44,513 nt of DNA from a virus. Under the pieces are notes generated by a model. That model was not told where the DNA came from and did not search any database. It worked only from the letters and a program-made list of their open reading frames with translations. The translations under genes were made by a program, and so were the position numbers. The stretch covers positions 1-44,513 of IMG/VR virus record IMGVR_UViG_3300009161_000083, one strand, 5' to 3'. Below, piece after piece: positions 6,382-15,766 of the stretch (positions are counted from its first letter, which is position 1; each line of letters opens with the position of its first letter).

Positions 6382-9234
6382 ATGCTTGACCTTGAATTGG
6401 AAATTGACCCAGCTTCTTCTTACATCCATGGACCCAGTAGACTCAAGATACCAGAGACTTTGTATGAGAAAGGAAAATTGGTTGGCTGGCAATGGCAGGA
6501 AGTTGTTACCACCACTTTCCTAAAAGGCATCCCACTCTACGATCCATTCACTTCTGCTAAAGGATATTACTTCGATACAGAGGAGTGGGACAAGATTGTA
6601 GCATTCATCACCAATGAATGTTTTTACCCGGAAGCAGAAAACACAGGACTGCCGTTTATACCTGAGCAATGGCAATCACGAATTTATGCCAACTTGTTCT
6701 GTTGGAAAGAAGAAGGGACCAACTACCGAAGGTTCCGAGAATGCTTCATATATGTGCCGCGAAAAAATGGCAAGTTATTGGATCTAAATTGTCCTATCCC
6801 CACAGTTTCTGGATGGAGAACTATGGGAACACTTCGGGATACAGATGTACTGTTCGACAAAGATGGGAATCAATGTGGCATCAGTTACCTTCACCAACCA
6901 GTGCAGAATCCAAAATCATTTGATGTCAAGTTCTCTAATGGTGAAACAGTAAAAGCATGTGCAGATCATCAATGGTATATTCATTCCAGACTTCAACATC
7001 CAAAACACAATAGTAAAGGATCACCAACACTAAATAGTATTGGTAATGATTTATATGAAGGTGTATGGACTACACAAGAATTATTTGATCGTGGTGTGGA
7101 TAGTGGTTGCGGTAAATCATTTTGTGTGCCAATGCACAACGGGATTATTTGCGAGACTGCTAAACTTCCAATTGATCCTTATTTGCTAGGCTATTGGTTG
7201 GGGGATGGTGCTTCAGCCAGTGGGAGCATAACAATTGGAGATCAGGATATTGATCAGTGTGAAATTGTGTTCTCTCACAAACATATCCCTAGGAATTACT
7301 TAAGATCATCCATCAGTCAAAGACTGTCGCTACTTCAAGGATTGATGGATTCATACGGCACGATAAGTAAACGTGGAACAGATATTTCATTTATAAACAA
7401 AGATGAAAAACTAATTGACAATGTTGCGGAATTGTTGGCATCACTAGGGTTAAAATACTCAAAACGTACTATCCATAAATCATGCCAAACAGGAGTTGTT
7501 GGTACGTACTTCCAACTTCAATTCATGGCGTTCAAAGATACCCATCCAGTATTCCGACTACAAAGGAAATTAGACAGACAGAAACTGACAGCATCAACAG
7601 GACGATCAAGAAACTGCCACATTGTTTCTATCACTCCTTGTAAGTCCGAACCAATGCGGTGTATCACAGTGGATTCCCCATCAGGCACATACCTGTTTGG
7701 GAACACCATGTTGCCTACACATAACACGACAGCCTTCGGAGCAGTCCTATCCCTGATTATGTTTTTTATAGATAGTGAAAAGAGAGCACAAAACTTTTGT
7801 TGTGCTGCGGACATTGAACAGGCATCGCTCAACTTTCGTCATTGTCAGTACATCATTGAAACCAACCCACGATTGTTGTCACGACTACGAGACAAAAAAG
7901 TATTTCGTTCCACACGATCATTTGAACACACTGATGGGTCTGTATTCAAAGTCCTATCTTCAATTGCCGATACCAAGCATGGACTATCTCCCAACTTTGT
8001 GTATGTGGATGAAGTACATGCTCATGCCAACAGCGACCTTATTGATGTTATGGTTACAGGAACTGGTGCCCGCAGACAACCACTTATTGTGTACACCACC
8101 ACTGCTGACTTTGATCGGCCTTCCGTCTGCAACAACCTGTATGAGAAAGCCAAAGCCATTGCCACAGACAAGCAATGGGAACCCACATTTCTTCCAGTAA
8201 TCTATGAAGCCCAACTTTCAGATGATTTTCGATCAGAGCAAGTATGGCGTAAAGCCAATCCCAACTTCGGCGTTTCCATTACTGAAGATTACTTCCAGAG
8301 ACTGGTTCGTAATGCTGAAAATAACCCCAATGAACTGAATAGGTTTCTTCGTCTACATTTGAATGTCCGTACCAAAACTGAAACAGCATGGATACCTCAA
8401 CACATTTGGGCCAATGGTAATGCTGATCCAGAAACTCCATTGCTCTCTATCGTAGCCATTCGAAAGTGGATTGAAGAACACTCCCTATGGCACAACATTG
8501 CTTTGTCGGACAAGTGGCATTCATCAGCATCTTTGGATGTGTACATTGGCAGGTTCCAATTGTACTGGTCATGGTACATCAAACAGATTGAATTTCTGAA
8601 GGATGAAGAATGCTACGCTGGCTATGACAATGCCACAGTTAAAGATATAGCTGCTCTCAATCTTTGGTTCCCACGCTATGGAATTATGTTGCATTGGGGA
8701 TGGGTACCTGCCCAATCCATTTACCAACGAAGTATGGAACAAAACCTCCCTTACAATATATGGTGGGAAGCTGGACTCATTAACAGTACATCCCCACAAG
8801 AAACAGTAGATGAAAACCTTATCTTGTCGGCAATGATAGGCGAAAAAGGAAACAAGCAAAAAGGTATTTTCACCCACTTCAGAGGGCTAAGAGAAGTCTG
8901 TTTTGACCGTTGGGGTGCCCACCACATCTTCACCAGTCTTAAACAGTATGGCCTCCCTGCTCGTGCATACCCTCAAAGTTTTGCGGGTATGAATGAACCA
9001 TGCAGAAGGATGGAAGCACTATCGCTAGATCATCAACTGTTCCATGGTGGCCACCCTGTCTTAGACTGGATGATTGGAAATGTGGTGATTGTCCAATCTC
9101 GTGATGGACAAGTCAGACCCGATAGATCAAAATCAATAAATAAGATAGACGGCATAGTTGCTGGACTTATGGCAATAGGTTCTTACCTATACCCTGAAGT
9201 AGAAACAATCTCTGAAATCAGAGGACTTAAATAA
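6382..9234 (+). CDS. terL: Terminase large subunit precursor with intein
   Basis: This 950-residue frame encodes the ATP-driven DNA packaging motor. The extein parts are residues 1-131 and 449-950 (633 residues once spliced), normal for this type. Joined, they form the Walker A sequence PRKNGKTTAFG. Walker B is FVYVDEVHAH near residue 540, followed by the TTTADFD coupling segment. The nuclease domain follows, with SLDVYIGRF near 716 in place of the usual D..G..D core and YAGYDNATVKDIAAL as the likely RNase H-like Asp strand. Packaging depends on protein splicing because the insertion cuts the P-loop. The stop overlaps the portal ATG by one base (TAATG). No strong ribosome site precedes the ATG at 6382. 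Confidence 0.93.
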   Translation: MLDLELEIDPASSYIHGPSRLKIPETLYEKGKLVGWQWQEVVTTTFLKGIPLYDPFTSAKGYYFDTEEWDKIVAFITNECFYPEAENTGLPFIPEQWQSRIYANLFCWKEEGTNYRRFRECFIYVPRKNGKLLDLNCPIPTVSGWRTMGTLRDTDVLFDKDGNQCGISYLHQPVQNPKSFDVKFSNGETVKACADHQWYIHSRLQHPKHNSKGSPTLNSIGNDLYEGVWTTQELFDRGVDSGCGKSFCVPMHNGIICETAKLPIDPYLLGYWLGDGASASGSITIGDQDIDQCEIVFSHKHIPRNYLRSSISQRLSLLQGLMDSYGTISKRGTDISFINKDEKLIDNVAELLASLGLKYSKRTIHKSCQTGVVGTYFQLQFMAFKDTHPVFRLQRKLDRQKLTASTGRSRNCHIVSITPCKSEPMRCITVDSPSGTYLFGNTMLPTHNTTAFGAVLSLIMFFIDSEKRAQNFCCAADIEQASLNFRHCQYIIETNPRLLSRLRDKKVFRSTRSFEHTDGSVFKVLSSIADTKHGLSPNFVYVDEVHAHANSDLIDVMVTGTGARRQPLIVYTTTADFDRPSVCNNLYEKAKAIATDKQWEPTFLPVIYEAQLSDDFRSEQVWRKANPNFGVSITEDYFQRLVRNAENNPNELNRFLRLHLNVRTKTETAWIPQHIWANGNADPETPLLSIVAIRKWIEEHSLWHNIALSDKWHSSASLDVYIGRFQLYWSWYIKQIEFLKDEECYAGYDNATVKDIAALNLWFPRYGIMLHWGWVPAQSIYQRSMEQNLPYNIWWEAGLINSTSPQETVDENLILSAMIGEKGNKQKGIFTHFRGLREVCFDRWGAHHIFTSLKQYGLPARAYPQSFAGMNEPCRRMEALSLDHQLFHGGHPVLDWMIGNVVIVQSRDGQVRPDRSKSINKIDGIVAGLMAIGSYLYPEVETISEIRGLK
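6775..7725 (+). mobile_element. Intein in the TerL Walker A motif, class 3-like, with decayed LAGLIDADG nuclease
   Basis: Residues 132-448 (317 residues) interrupt TerL between GK and TTAFG. The N-terminus is LLDLNCPIPTVSGWRTMG, so position 1 is Leu, not Cys or Ser. Block B is ACADHQWYI with His and Trp; block F is MRCITVDSPSGTYL with Cys; block G is MLPTHN followed by Thr. That Trp-Cys-Thr set defines class 3 inteins, in which the block F Cys starts splicing. Between them lies YLLGYWLGDGA (first LAGLIDADG helix) and LSLLQGLMDSYGTI (second), where the catalytic Asp of the second helix is Tyr. The region between the helices is short. Splicing looks intact and homing nuclease activity probably lost. 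Confidence 0.88.
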
Positions 9235-11051
9235 TGTTTGGATGGCCACGCAAATCACCTGAAGCCACTATCAAAAAATCAGCGGTAAAGAACCTGTTCG
9301 ACATGGTGATGAACAGTGGTTCTACTTTGACATGGCAGAACTTATTTGGAGTGATCAACCATGAACAGATGTACTCAAGTCAGAGTTCCAATGCTCTTAA
9401 ACTGTCCGCTGTAAAATGTGCTTTGGACATTTACACAGGCATGATTGGGGGTGTCCCACGTCGCATGTACGCTCTTGAACCCGGTTCACAGAGTAAAACC
9501 CGTGTAGTGGCCACCACAGAGCATCCTGCGTCACGTCTGTTTTCTCATTATTTCCACCCAGAACTGTCAGCAGATGAAGCACTTCTACAGATCATTTATG
9601 ATGTGCTGATGGATGGCAACTGCTACTACATCCGTGAGAAGGACCAACAAGGCCGCACAGCACGCCTCTACTACATCCATCCTTCAAGGATTCCACCAGC
9701 CAACATCTACCGTGCAACAGGTCAAGAGAAGTTGGCTACAGGCAGATTGGCCACCAAAGGAGAATTGGTTTACCGAATTGATGCAGGGCTATCTTCTCGT
9801 GATATGAATTCCGAATACGTACTGCTATGCCGTGATGACATTGTTCACTTCAAAGGCAAGGTACTGGACTCTGAGTATCATCGTGGTCAGGGTTTTATTT
9901 CCAACTCAAAGATATCATTGGAATTGTACAAAGCATCTGAAGAATTTGGATGGAGATTTTATTCTCGTGGGATAGCCACGCAGATGTTCCTGACCACTGA
10001 AAACAGATTGGCACCCGAAGTTCTCAGTCGCATTGAAGCCAATTTTAACGAAGACCCCAACGCGCCACTTGAAGACATCTTCAAAACTCGTGTACTTGAA
10101 CAAGGGCTGAAACCAGTCCACATGGGTATCCCATTCCAACATCTCCAATTTATTGAGACCCGTGCATTCTCTGTAGAAGACGTGTCACGGGGCTTTAATG
10201 TCCCACCAGTGCTTCTACACTCATACATGGGAACCCAAGCAGGATCTGCTGATTTAAGCCAAGCTGTGGCATTATTTATTCAGACTGGGATGGGGCCATT
10301 TATAAGCCGCATCTGTAGTCAATTCAGAACGGAGTTACTCCCACTCCCATCACAGATGCTATTCAGCTTTGAATTTGAACTGCTGTATTTGTACCGCAGT
10401 GTCATTGACAAGTTTACCACATCTCTCCGCAACCTATTTGAGATAGGCATGATAGATCGTCAGTACGCTGCCAACTTGCTGGGTATGCACATTGACCCCA
10501 ATGATCCCGCCAACAACCTGCGTTATGTGCCGGTCAACTTGATGACTGTAGACCACAGCCTCAACCTTCAAAAACAAGCAGAACAATCCAACGAACTCCA
10601 ACGCAAAGAGATTGACACATTTGTTGGTGCCGCCGACATGGCACAGATGCAAGCTGACAATGCCGCCAAAGCCATGGATCAGCAAGCAGCCCACACTTCC
10701 GCAGCAGCCCAAGACAAACTTAACCAAGCCCCAGATAAGAACACCATTGACAAACGATTACGACCAGCAGCCAATAAAGCATTCATAAACGTCATCAATG
10801 GGCTGAAGCAATATGAAACACGAGTGTTGGAACAGAAGCAACAATCCCGTCCCGATGATTTTGAAGCGTCCCGTACAGAGTTCTATGCCGCCAATGGTAA
10901 ATTTTACACCATGCTGGGTGATCAACTATCATCTTGGAATGATGTAATCACCATCAACTCAATGACCATGTCCACACTTCGTGAGCAATGGATAACCAAT
11001 GCGTCCTGTCCTGAAGGGATTGAAAATGGAATCACTTGTATTGAATCGTAA
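9234..11051 (+). CDS. Portal protein (HK97 family)
   Basis: This 605-residue protein would form the dodecameric portal at the capsid vertex through which DNA enters. Its placement between TerL and a ClpP-like protease, and features such as LKLSAVKCALDIYTGMIGG and PRRMY near the N-terminus, the DDIVHFKG segment, and GFNVPPVLLHSYMG near 320, are those of HK97-type portals. The C-terminal about 150 residues are helical and rich in Gln/Ala (NAAKAMDQQAAHTSAAAQ), longer than the minimal family length. Translation is coupled to terL by a one-base overlap. Confidence 0.9.
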   Translation: MFGWPRKSPEATIKKSAVKNLFDMVMNSGSTLTWQNLFGVINHEQMYSSQSSNALKLSAVKCALDIYTGMIGGVPRRMYALEPGSQSKTRVVATTEHPASRLFSHYFHPELSADEALLQIIYDVLMDGNCYYIREKDQQGRTARLYYIHPSRIPPANIYRATGQEKLATGRLATKGELVYRIDAGLSSRDMNSEYVLLCRDDIVHFKGKVLDSEYHRGQGFISNSKISLELYKASEEFGWRFYSRGIATQMFLTTENRLAPEVLSRIEANFNEDPNAPLEDIFKTRVLEQGLKPVHMGIPFQHLQFIETRAFSVEDVSRGFNVPPVLLHSYMGTQAGSADLSQAVALFIQTGMGPFISRICSQFRTELLPLPSQMLFSFEFELLYLYRSVIDKFTTSLRNLFEIGMIDRQYAANLLGMHIDPNDPANNLRYVPVNLMTVDHSLNLQKQAEQSNELQRKEIDTFVGAADMAQMQADNAAKAMDQQAAHTSAAAQDKLNQAPDKNTIDKRLRPAANKAFINVINGLKQYETRVLEQKQQSRPDDFEASRTEFYAANGKFYTMLGDQLSSWNDVITINSMTMSTLREQWITNASCPEGIENGITCIES

Positions 11052-11748
11052 AGCACTCCCATCAGGCCAACTGTTAGAGTGCCGCTTGGCCTTCAACCAA
11101 GCCAAAGAACTTGAAATTTATGATGTAATAGCCCCTTACAAGTTCTACGAAGGTGACACCGCTGTAACTGTAGGCGACGTGACTGACTTTCTCTCAGAAG
11201 CCCCCCAGGGGGATCTGACTGTACGAATCAATTCATCGGGTGGTGAAGTTGGTTCTGCACTGGCCATCTACAACAGATTACTGGAACACCCCGGTAAAGT
11301 AACCACTGTTGTAGATGGTTACGCATTCTCGTCTGCTGGCTGGCTGGCATTGGCTGGTACTGATCGGCAGATATGCAATGGTGGATTGTTCATGATGCAC
11401 AACCCCTACATGTACGCACGCATTGATTCTCTCAAGGAGGTAGCCAATGCTCAGGCCCGTTGGGAATCACACAGAGATTCCATAGTTGACATCTTCGCTG
11501 CCCGGACTCCTGTTGCCAGAGAAACCATCATCAACATGATGGAAGCTGAGACCTACCTATCAGCTTCCGAATCTGTGGACAAAGGGTTCTTTCACTCTGT
11601 ACGGAATGCCCGTCCCGACACCGCCATGTTGAACTGTTTATCTATCCCAGAAACAGTCAAAGACAAGTATACTGCGGATAACACTGAAATGGATGCCATG
11701 CGGCTTCAACTCAGAATGCGAAATATCAAGAGTAAGTTCTTGAAATAA
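11026..11748 (+). CDS. Head maturation protease, ClpP-like
   Basis: This 240-residue serine protease of the ClpP/S49 group would cleave the capsid N-terminal scaffold during maturation. Visible features are RINSSGGEVGSALAIYN (residues about 68-83), the nucleophile in GYAFSSAGWLALAG (Ser102), and MMHNPY with His125. An ATG at 10999 is in frame, but the ATG at 11026 has a GAAGGGA ribosome site and is preferred; the gene overlaps the portal 3' end. The order portal, protease, capsid is the classical HK97 order. Confidence 0.9.
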   Translation: MESLVLNRKALPSGQLLECRLAFNQAKELEIYDVIAPYKFYEGDTAVTVGDVTDFLSEAPQGDLTVRINSSGGEVGSALAIYNRLLEHPGKVTTVVDGYAFSSAGWLALAGTDRQICNGGLFMMHNPYMYARIDSLKEVANAQARWESHRDSIVDIFAARTPVARETIINMMEAETYLSASESVDKGFFHSVRNARPDTAMLNCLSIPETVKDKYTADNTEMDAMRLQLRMRNIKSKFLK

Positions 11749-11759
11749 ATAGTAAGTAG

Positions 11760-11788
11760 TTGACAGTACACACCACTTCAATTACTTT
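11760..11788 (+). promoter_or_regulatory. Candidate promoter upstream of the major capsid gene
   Basis: TTGACA (11760-11765) and TACTTT (11783-11788) are 17 bases apart in the 125-base gap before the capsid ATG. The -10 match is weak, but extra transcription of the capsid gene is expected. Confidence 0.35.
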
Positions 11789-11873
11789 CATTTGAATGAT
11801 TCTGCTAACGCAACGCTCATAATCAGAATCAACAACCATTCAACACAAAACCCATTAGTATAGGAACCCAACC

Positions 11874-13325
11874 ATGGCAACCCATGCCCAGTCAATTGAA
11901 CTGTGTTTCAATGACACCCCAGTGAAGAATGCCGATGTCCCAACCATGACGGCTAATCAACTTCAGGATGAACGTACTCGGCTGATTACCATCACTGATG
12001 TGTTTGACACCAAAGGTGACAAGATCACACGAGAAGAATTGACACAATACAAGGACGCTGTAGATCGTCTTGAATCTGTACAGAATGCTGTCAGTTCCAC
12101 TCAAGTAGGGTTGGCTGAACGGCGTGCCGCATTGCTGGCAACCAGTCGTATTGCCAATGCTTCCAACGGGATGCTGGACTTGTCTCGTGGCATCACTTCC
12201 CGCCCATTGTGGGAAGACGACAAAGAAAAGTTTGGGTTTCACAACCAGCAGGAATACTTGGGGGCAGTCATCAATGCCTACAAGAATAAGAGCAACCCTG
12301 ATGTCATTGATGTTCGCTTAAAAGCAAGTGTGATGAACGCCATTGGCTCTGATGAATTTAGTAAGGCCAATTGGGAATCCGCAGGGATGACTGTTCCACG
12401 GGGGTTCATCAACACCATCATGCAGTTGGAACCTGAAGCTGATCTATTGACTGGTGGTGCCACTCGAATCCCAATGTCAGCACCCATCGTAGATATTCCT
12501 GCTCGTGTGGACAAAGACCATCGCACATCGGTGACTGGTGGGTTCCGTATTTACCGTGGCAAAGAAACAACAGCACCAACACTGTCAACTTCAGCCATGG
12601 AAATGATTTCCCTCAAAGCACACGAGTTGAATGGTGCTGCTGCTGCAACCAACCAGTTGATGGCTGACAGTCCAATCTCCATCGCCGCTTTGATTGACAA
12701 TGGGCTTCGACAGGAAGCGCGTTCATACCGTATGGAAGAATTCCTATACGGCAATGGTATCGGTCGTCCTTTGGGATGCCTACACGCCAACAACTTGTCC
12801 CGTCTTCAAGTTCTACGAGAAAATGGCCAGTCCACTTCTCAAATTATAACGGGCCTAAATGTACTCAAAATGCGGCAACGTGTTTGGGGTTACAGCAACG
12901 CTTTATGGGTGGCATCCCTTGACTTGTACCCAAACATTGTGCAGCTATGTTTGGAATCACCAAACAACGCTGGCATTGTTAAACTGTTTCATGCAGCAGA
13001 TGGTGCAGACAATTACGATACCCTTCTGGGTCGTCCCATCATCTGGACAGAGTACATGGATGGTATCGCCAGCGGTGACGGGAATGTCATCAGTGAATGG
13101 AATGACAATTTCTTTGCTTGTGTCAATCCTTCGCAGATCCTCTTTGGTGAACGTGGGACAGGCACTTTAAGCCGATCTATCCATGTCCGATTCCTCGAAC
13201 GTGAAGAAGTGTTCTTGTTCACATCGTTCGATGATGCCCGACCATGGTGGACTTCAGTAATGACACCAAACCGTGGATCTCTGACAATGTCACCATTTGT
13301 AGTGTTGTCAACAACTACTGCATAA
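11874..13325 (+). CDS. Major capsid protein (HK97 fold)
   Basis: This 483-residue protein is the shell subunit. An N-terminal charged helical region of about 100 residues (TANQLQDERTRLITITDVFD and following) matches the delta/scaffold domain removed by the neighbouring protease. The body has the family's EWNDNFFACVNPSQILFGERG-type loop region and RSIHVRFLEREEVFLFTSFD near the C-terminus, typical of HK97-like capsids. The AGGAAC ribosome site precedes the ATG. A strong intrinsic terminator follows at 13367-13402, consistent with a heavily expressed gene ending a transcript. Confidence 0.9.
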   Translation: MATHAQSIELCFNDTPVKNADVPTMTANQLQDERTRLITITDVFDTKGDKITREELTQYKDAVDRLESVQNAVSSTQVGLAERRAALLATSRIANASNGMLDLSRGITSRPLWEDDKEKFGFHNQQEYLGAVINAYKNKSNPDVIDVRLKASVMNAIGSDEFSKANWESAGMTVPRGFINTIMQLEPEADLLTGGATRIPMSAPIVDIPARVDKDHRTSVTGGFRIYRGKETTAPTLSTSAMEMISLKAHELNGAAAATNQLMADSPISIAALIDNGLRQEARSYRMEEFLYGNGIGRPLGCLHANNLSRLQVLRENGQSTSQIITGLNVLKMRQRVWGYSNALWVASLDLYPNIVQLCLESPNNAGIVKLFHAADGADNYDTLLGRPIIWTEYMDGIASGDGNVISEWNDNFFACVNPSQILFGERGTGTLSRSIHVRFLEREEVFLFTSFDDARPWWTSVMTPNRGSLTMSPFVVLSTTTA

Positions 13326-13333
13326 TGAACCCC

Positions 13334-13361
13334 GACTACTCTGTCCGCTTTCAGAGTAGTC
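13334..13361 (+). other. Stable hairpin after the capsid gene
   Basis: GACTACTCTG (13334-13343) pairs perfectly with CAGAGTAGTC (13352-13361) around an 8-base loop. No T-run follows, so alone it is more likely an mRNA 3' stabiliser than a terminator; the real terminator lies a few bases on. Confidence 0.6.
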
Positions 13362-13366
13362 ACCAA

Positions 13367-13402
13367 GGTGGGAGGTTACCTAACGGGCCTCCCACCTTTC
13401 TT
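13367..13402 (+). terminator. Intrinsic terminator after the major capsid gene
   Basis: GGTGGGAGG (13367-13375) pairs perfectly with CCTCCCACC (13388-13396), followed by TTTCTT. A GC-rich 9-bp stem with a U-rich tail is a good rho-independent terminator. Confidence 0.75.
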
Positions 13403-13437
13403 ACGCTTCCAACTACCATTCAATAAAGGTTTTATAA

Positions 13438-13878
13438 ATGGCTACTCAAAAGTTCACCACTCTGTCATCCGAATTGTTTGTAAAGGCACTGGGAACAGTG
13501 ACCCTCACAACAATTGCCAATGCCCATGTAATTTCAGTCCCATTTAGTCGTGCCATGCTGGTGTGTACCAACGCAGACTTGTCTGCTGCCATGACTGTGA
13601 CTGTCACTGGCAATACTTTGGCCAACGGTTCCGGCACTCATACAGTCATAAAGACTGTGGTATTCAGTGCTGCGTTGGCCAACATGGAAATGTCTGTGGA
13701 AGTAGATTCCTCAGAGGTTTCTTATGCCGAAGATGTCGCTGGTGGATTCGGGACATTCCTCAGCGTATGTTTCCGTGTCACAGGTTCAGGAAGCAATCCT
13801 GTGGACTTGGCAGTAGTAGTTGATGGGATGCGACAGTACAAGAATCTGACTCCCACTGGGACAGGTGTGCTGACATAA
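13438..13878 (+). CDS. Capsid accessory/decoration-type protein
   Basis: This 146-residue, Val/Thr/Ala-rich, beta-type protein begins MATQKFTTLSSELFVKALGT and lies between the major capsid gene and the connectors, the usual slot for decoration or head-fibre proteins. It lacks membrane segments and charged clusters. An AAAGG site is upstream of the ATG. It is flanked by two intrinsic terminators, so it may be expressed as a separate short transcript or by read-through. Family not recognised. Confidence 0.6.
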   Translation: MATQKFTTLSSELFVKALGTVTLTTIANAHVISVPFSRAMLVCTNADLSAAMTVTVTGNTLANGSGTHTVIKTVVFSAALANMEMSVEVDSSEVSYAEDVAGGFGTFLSVCFRVTGSGSNPVDLAVVVDGMRQYKNLTPTGTGVLT

Positions 13879-13978
13879 CCAAGGTTTCTTGTTCACCTCT
13901 CCAGCGTCCACCGCTACCAACACTGCGATGTGAAACAACAACCTACATCAACAATGGATGCCTCTTGTGGGCAAGCAG

Positions 13979-14019
13979 CCGCAGTATAGTCTCGGGGGTG
14001 ATTATACTGCGGTTTGTTT
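13979..14019 (+). terminator. Intrinsic terminator before the connector gene
   Basis: CCGCAGTATA (13979-13988) pairs perfectly with TATACTGCGG (14003-14012), followed by TTTGTTT. It lies between the accessory gene and the connector and partly overlaps an upstream open extension of the connector frame, which argues for the ATG at 14046. Confidence 0.75.
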
Positions 14020-14045
14020 ACACATCCCTCACACAGACCAATACT

Positions 14046-14708
14046 ATGCCTGCCATAATCGACTGGTCCAGTGAATCCGATATCACGACCATCGTAACAG
14101 ACACATTTCTATCTGCCATCAAACGCAACATTGGCTTTGATCCTGATACACCCACGGCTTCACTTCCTGTAGACCTTACAGACTTAATGCACGAGTGCAT
14201 CCAAATTTGTGAACGTGAGCAATGGAGGTTCATTCTTACCAAGTCAGTCACATTACTGCTCCCATATGAAGCATTCCTGACTGCCGACCGTTTGATGTTC
14301 CTGCCCTTCGGCAGCGTGTCCGCACTAACCACATTCAACTTCACAGACAACGACGGCAACACACAATCAGTATCATCAGCCGACTACACCCTCTATGAAG
14401 GGGAACCAGCCAAGCTATGGTGCAGTGATTGGACTCAATTATTTGACAACATTGATGATGAGCAACCATACCCAATCACCATTGAGTACACCACTGGCTA
14501 CGCCTCATTTACAGCAGTACCCAAGACCACCATTCGTGCGTTGAAAATACTGGCGTACCACTTGTTTGAATACCGTGATGCCATATCCGATGGCTCAGTA
14601 TCAGAACTCCCACAAGGCTACTGCCATCTGCGTGACCTCCAACTTCTCAATGACAAAAGAGCCATCAGGTACATTGCTGAGGATTGGCTGAAAGTGAGTC
14701 GTGGATGA
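14046..14708 (+). CDS. Head-tail connector (HK97 gp6-like)
   Basis: This 220-residue protein has the pattern of gp6-type connectors: an N-terminal helix with DLTDLMHECIQICEREQWRF, a central beta section with FGSVSALTTFNFTDNDG and DYTLYEGEPAKLW, then IEYTTGYASFTAVPKTTIRALKILAYHLF, the helix that lines the connector ring. The frame is open from 13965, but that extension crosses the terminator hairpin, so the ATG at 14046 is chosen. The TGA overlaps the next ATG (ATGA). Confidence 0.75.
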   Translation: MPAIIDWSSESDITTIVTDTFLSAIKRNIGFDPDTPTASLPVDLTDLMHECIQICEREQWRFILTKSVTLLLPYEAFLTADRLMFLPFGSVSALTTFNFTDNDGNTQSVSSADYTLYEGEPAKLWCSDWTQLFDNIDDEQPYPITIEYTTGYASFTAVPKTTIRALKILAYHLFEYRDAISDGSVSELPQGYCHLRDLQLLNDKRAIRYIAEDWLKVSRG

Positions 14709-15100
14709 ACAAGTACAACCGTAGATCACGCCCCAATCTAAGGCATGTCTGTGAGTTCTGGACACCATCTGATGTAGCCACAGCCAGTGGAGAACTTACA
14801 CAAGAGTTCACCCTGTCTTACAGAGGGCCGTTCTCCATGGAGACACCTCTAAAACCATCAGAGATTGCTGCTGAAGGTAGAGTCCAAACACAACAACAAT
14901 TCATTCTGATTGGGCAATGGTGCAAGCCAGCCAGCCAAATAACTGAAGGAATGTTTTGTGTGATCCCATCCCTCCAAAAAGTATTCTCCATTAAAGGCCC
15001 AGCCACTGACAATTGGGGTGACCGCAAGAAGTTGTGGATCTATATTATGGAGAACGTATCGCAGCCCATTAGCGTACAATTGCTGCCGTCTTTAATCTAA
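14705..15100 (+). CDS. Head-tail adaptor (head closure) protein
   Basis: This 131-residue protein has the beta-barrel pattern of SPP1 gp16/head-closure proteins: CEFWTPSDVATASGELTQEF, then YRGPFSMETPLKPSE, and WCKPASQITEGMFCVIPSLQ with a closing LWIYIMENV. A TTG start at 14684 would extend it, but the ATG at 14705 overlaps the upstream stop as ATGA and is preferred. Its place after the connector supports the call. Confidence 0.65.
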   Translation: MNKYNRRSRPNLRHVCEFWTPSDVATASGELTQEFTLSYRGPFSMETPLKPSEIAAEGRVQTQQQFILIGQWCKPASQITEGMFCVIPSLQKVFSIKGPATDNWGDRKKLWIYIMENVSQPISVQLLPSLI

Positions 15101-15112
15101 TTACTCCCAGAA
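15100..15112 (+). repeat. Dispersed 13-mer motif, stop-overlapping
   Basis: Exact copy ATTACTCCCAGAA. Its first A is the last base of the TAA of the upstream gene; the next ATG follows at 15119, with no other ribosome-site sequence in between. Confidence 0.65.
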
Positions 15113-15118
15113 ACCATT

Positions 15119-15766
15119 ATGCCCATAGTTGGATTTTCAATCTCATTGGATCTACCGGAAGAAGTCAAAGCAGGCTTCCCATCCATTGTAGATAAAATAC
15201 GAAGACACATAGTTAGGCAAGCCATTCGTAGTGCATTGGTGACTCCCAAGAATGTACTTAAAGCCAAGTTGATGAGTCTTCGAGGCACATCCAAGCAATC
15301 GTCTGGTGCCACATTCAGAGCCATTACCACCAAGTATAGAAACTCAAAGAACAACCCCAACAGATTTTACGGAATGGTGGGAGTAGACCGTAGAGCGTTT
15401 GAAACCATACTCAACGAAAAATCTCCCAAATTCAAAACCGCTCCGTACAGACAGATCAATTGGGGGACAGTAGCCAGACATGCCGCCGATGGTAGCCCAG
15501 TATTCTCCAGACGTAACCAACGCCGAGAAGTACGATCCACATACCGACGTAACCTAAATGCACCAAAGAAACGTATCCCAGCATACTACCTTCATCTGTG
15601 GGAACGTGGGTACAATGCCATGGACAAGGGGCCAGTACAACCACACAGATTCCGCAGATTTGCTGGGCACCATTTCATAGAACAAACTTACGCTGAAACC
15701 AAAGACTCAATACGTGCCACCTTTCAAAATCGTGTTGTTGAGTTGATTAGGAAAGCCGCCAAGTAA
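15119..15766 (+). CDS. Neck/tail-joining protein (HK97 gp10-like)
   Basis: This 215-residue, very basic protein has an N-terminal helix (EEVKAGFPSIVDKIRRHIV), many Arg/Lys residues and a C-terminal helix with FIEQTYAETKDSIRATFQNR, as in gp10-type tail-connecting proteins. It is somewhat longer than the minimal family size because of an inserted Arg-rich section (RRNQRREVRSTYRRN). Position between adaptor and tail terminator supports the role. It starts right after a 13-mer motif and without a Shine-Dalgarno-like site. Confidence 0.6.
   Translation: MPIVGFSISLDLPEEVKAGFPSIVDKIRRHIVRQAIRSALVTPKNVLKAKLMSLRGTSKQSSGATFRAITTKYRNSKNNPNRFYGMVGVDRRAFETILNEKSPKFKTAPYRQINWGTVARHAADGSPVFSRRNQRREVRSTYRRNLNAPKKRIPAYYLHLWERGYNAMDKGPVQPHRFRRFAGHHFIEQTYAETKDSIRATFQNRVVELIRKAAK

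Noticed and set aside
13965-14045. N-terminal extension of the connector gene
   Set aside because: It would run through a strong terminator hairpin and its residues do not fit the connector family.
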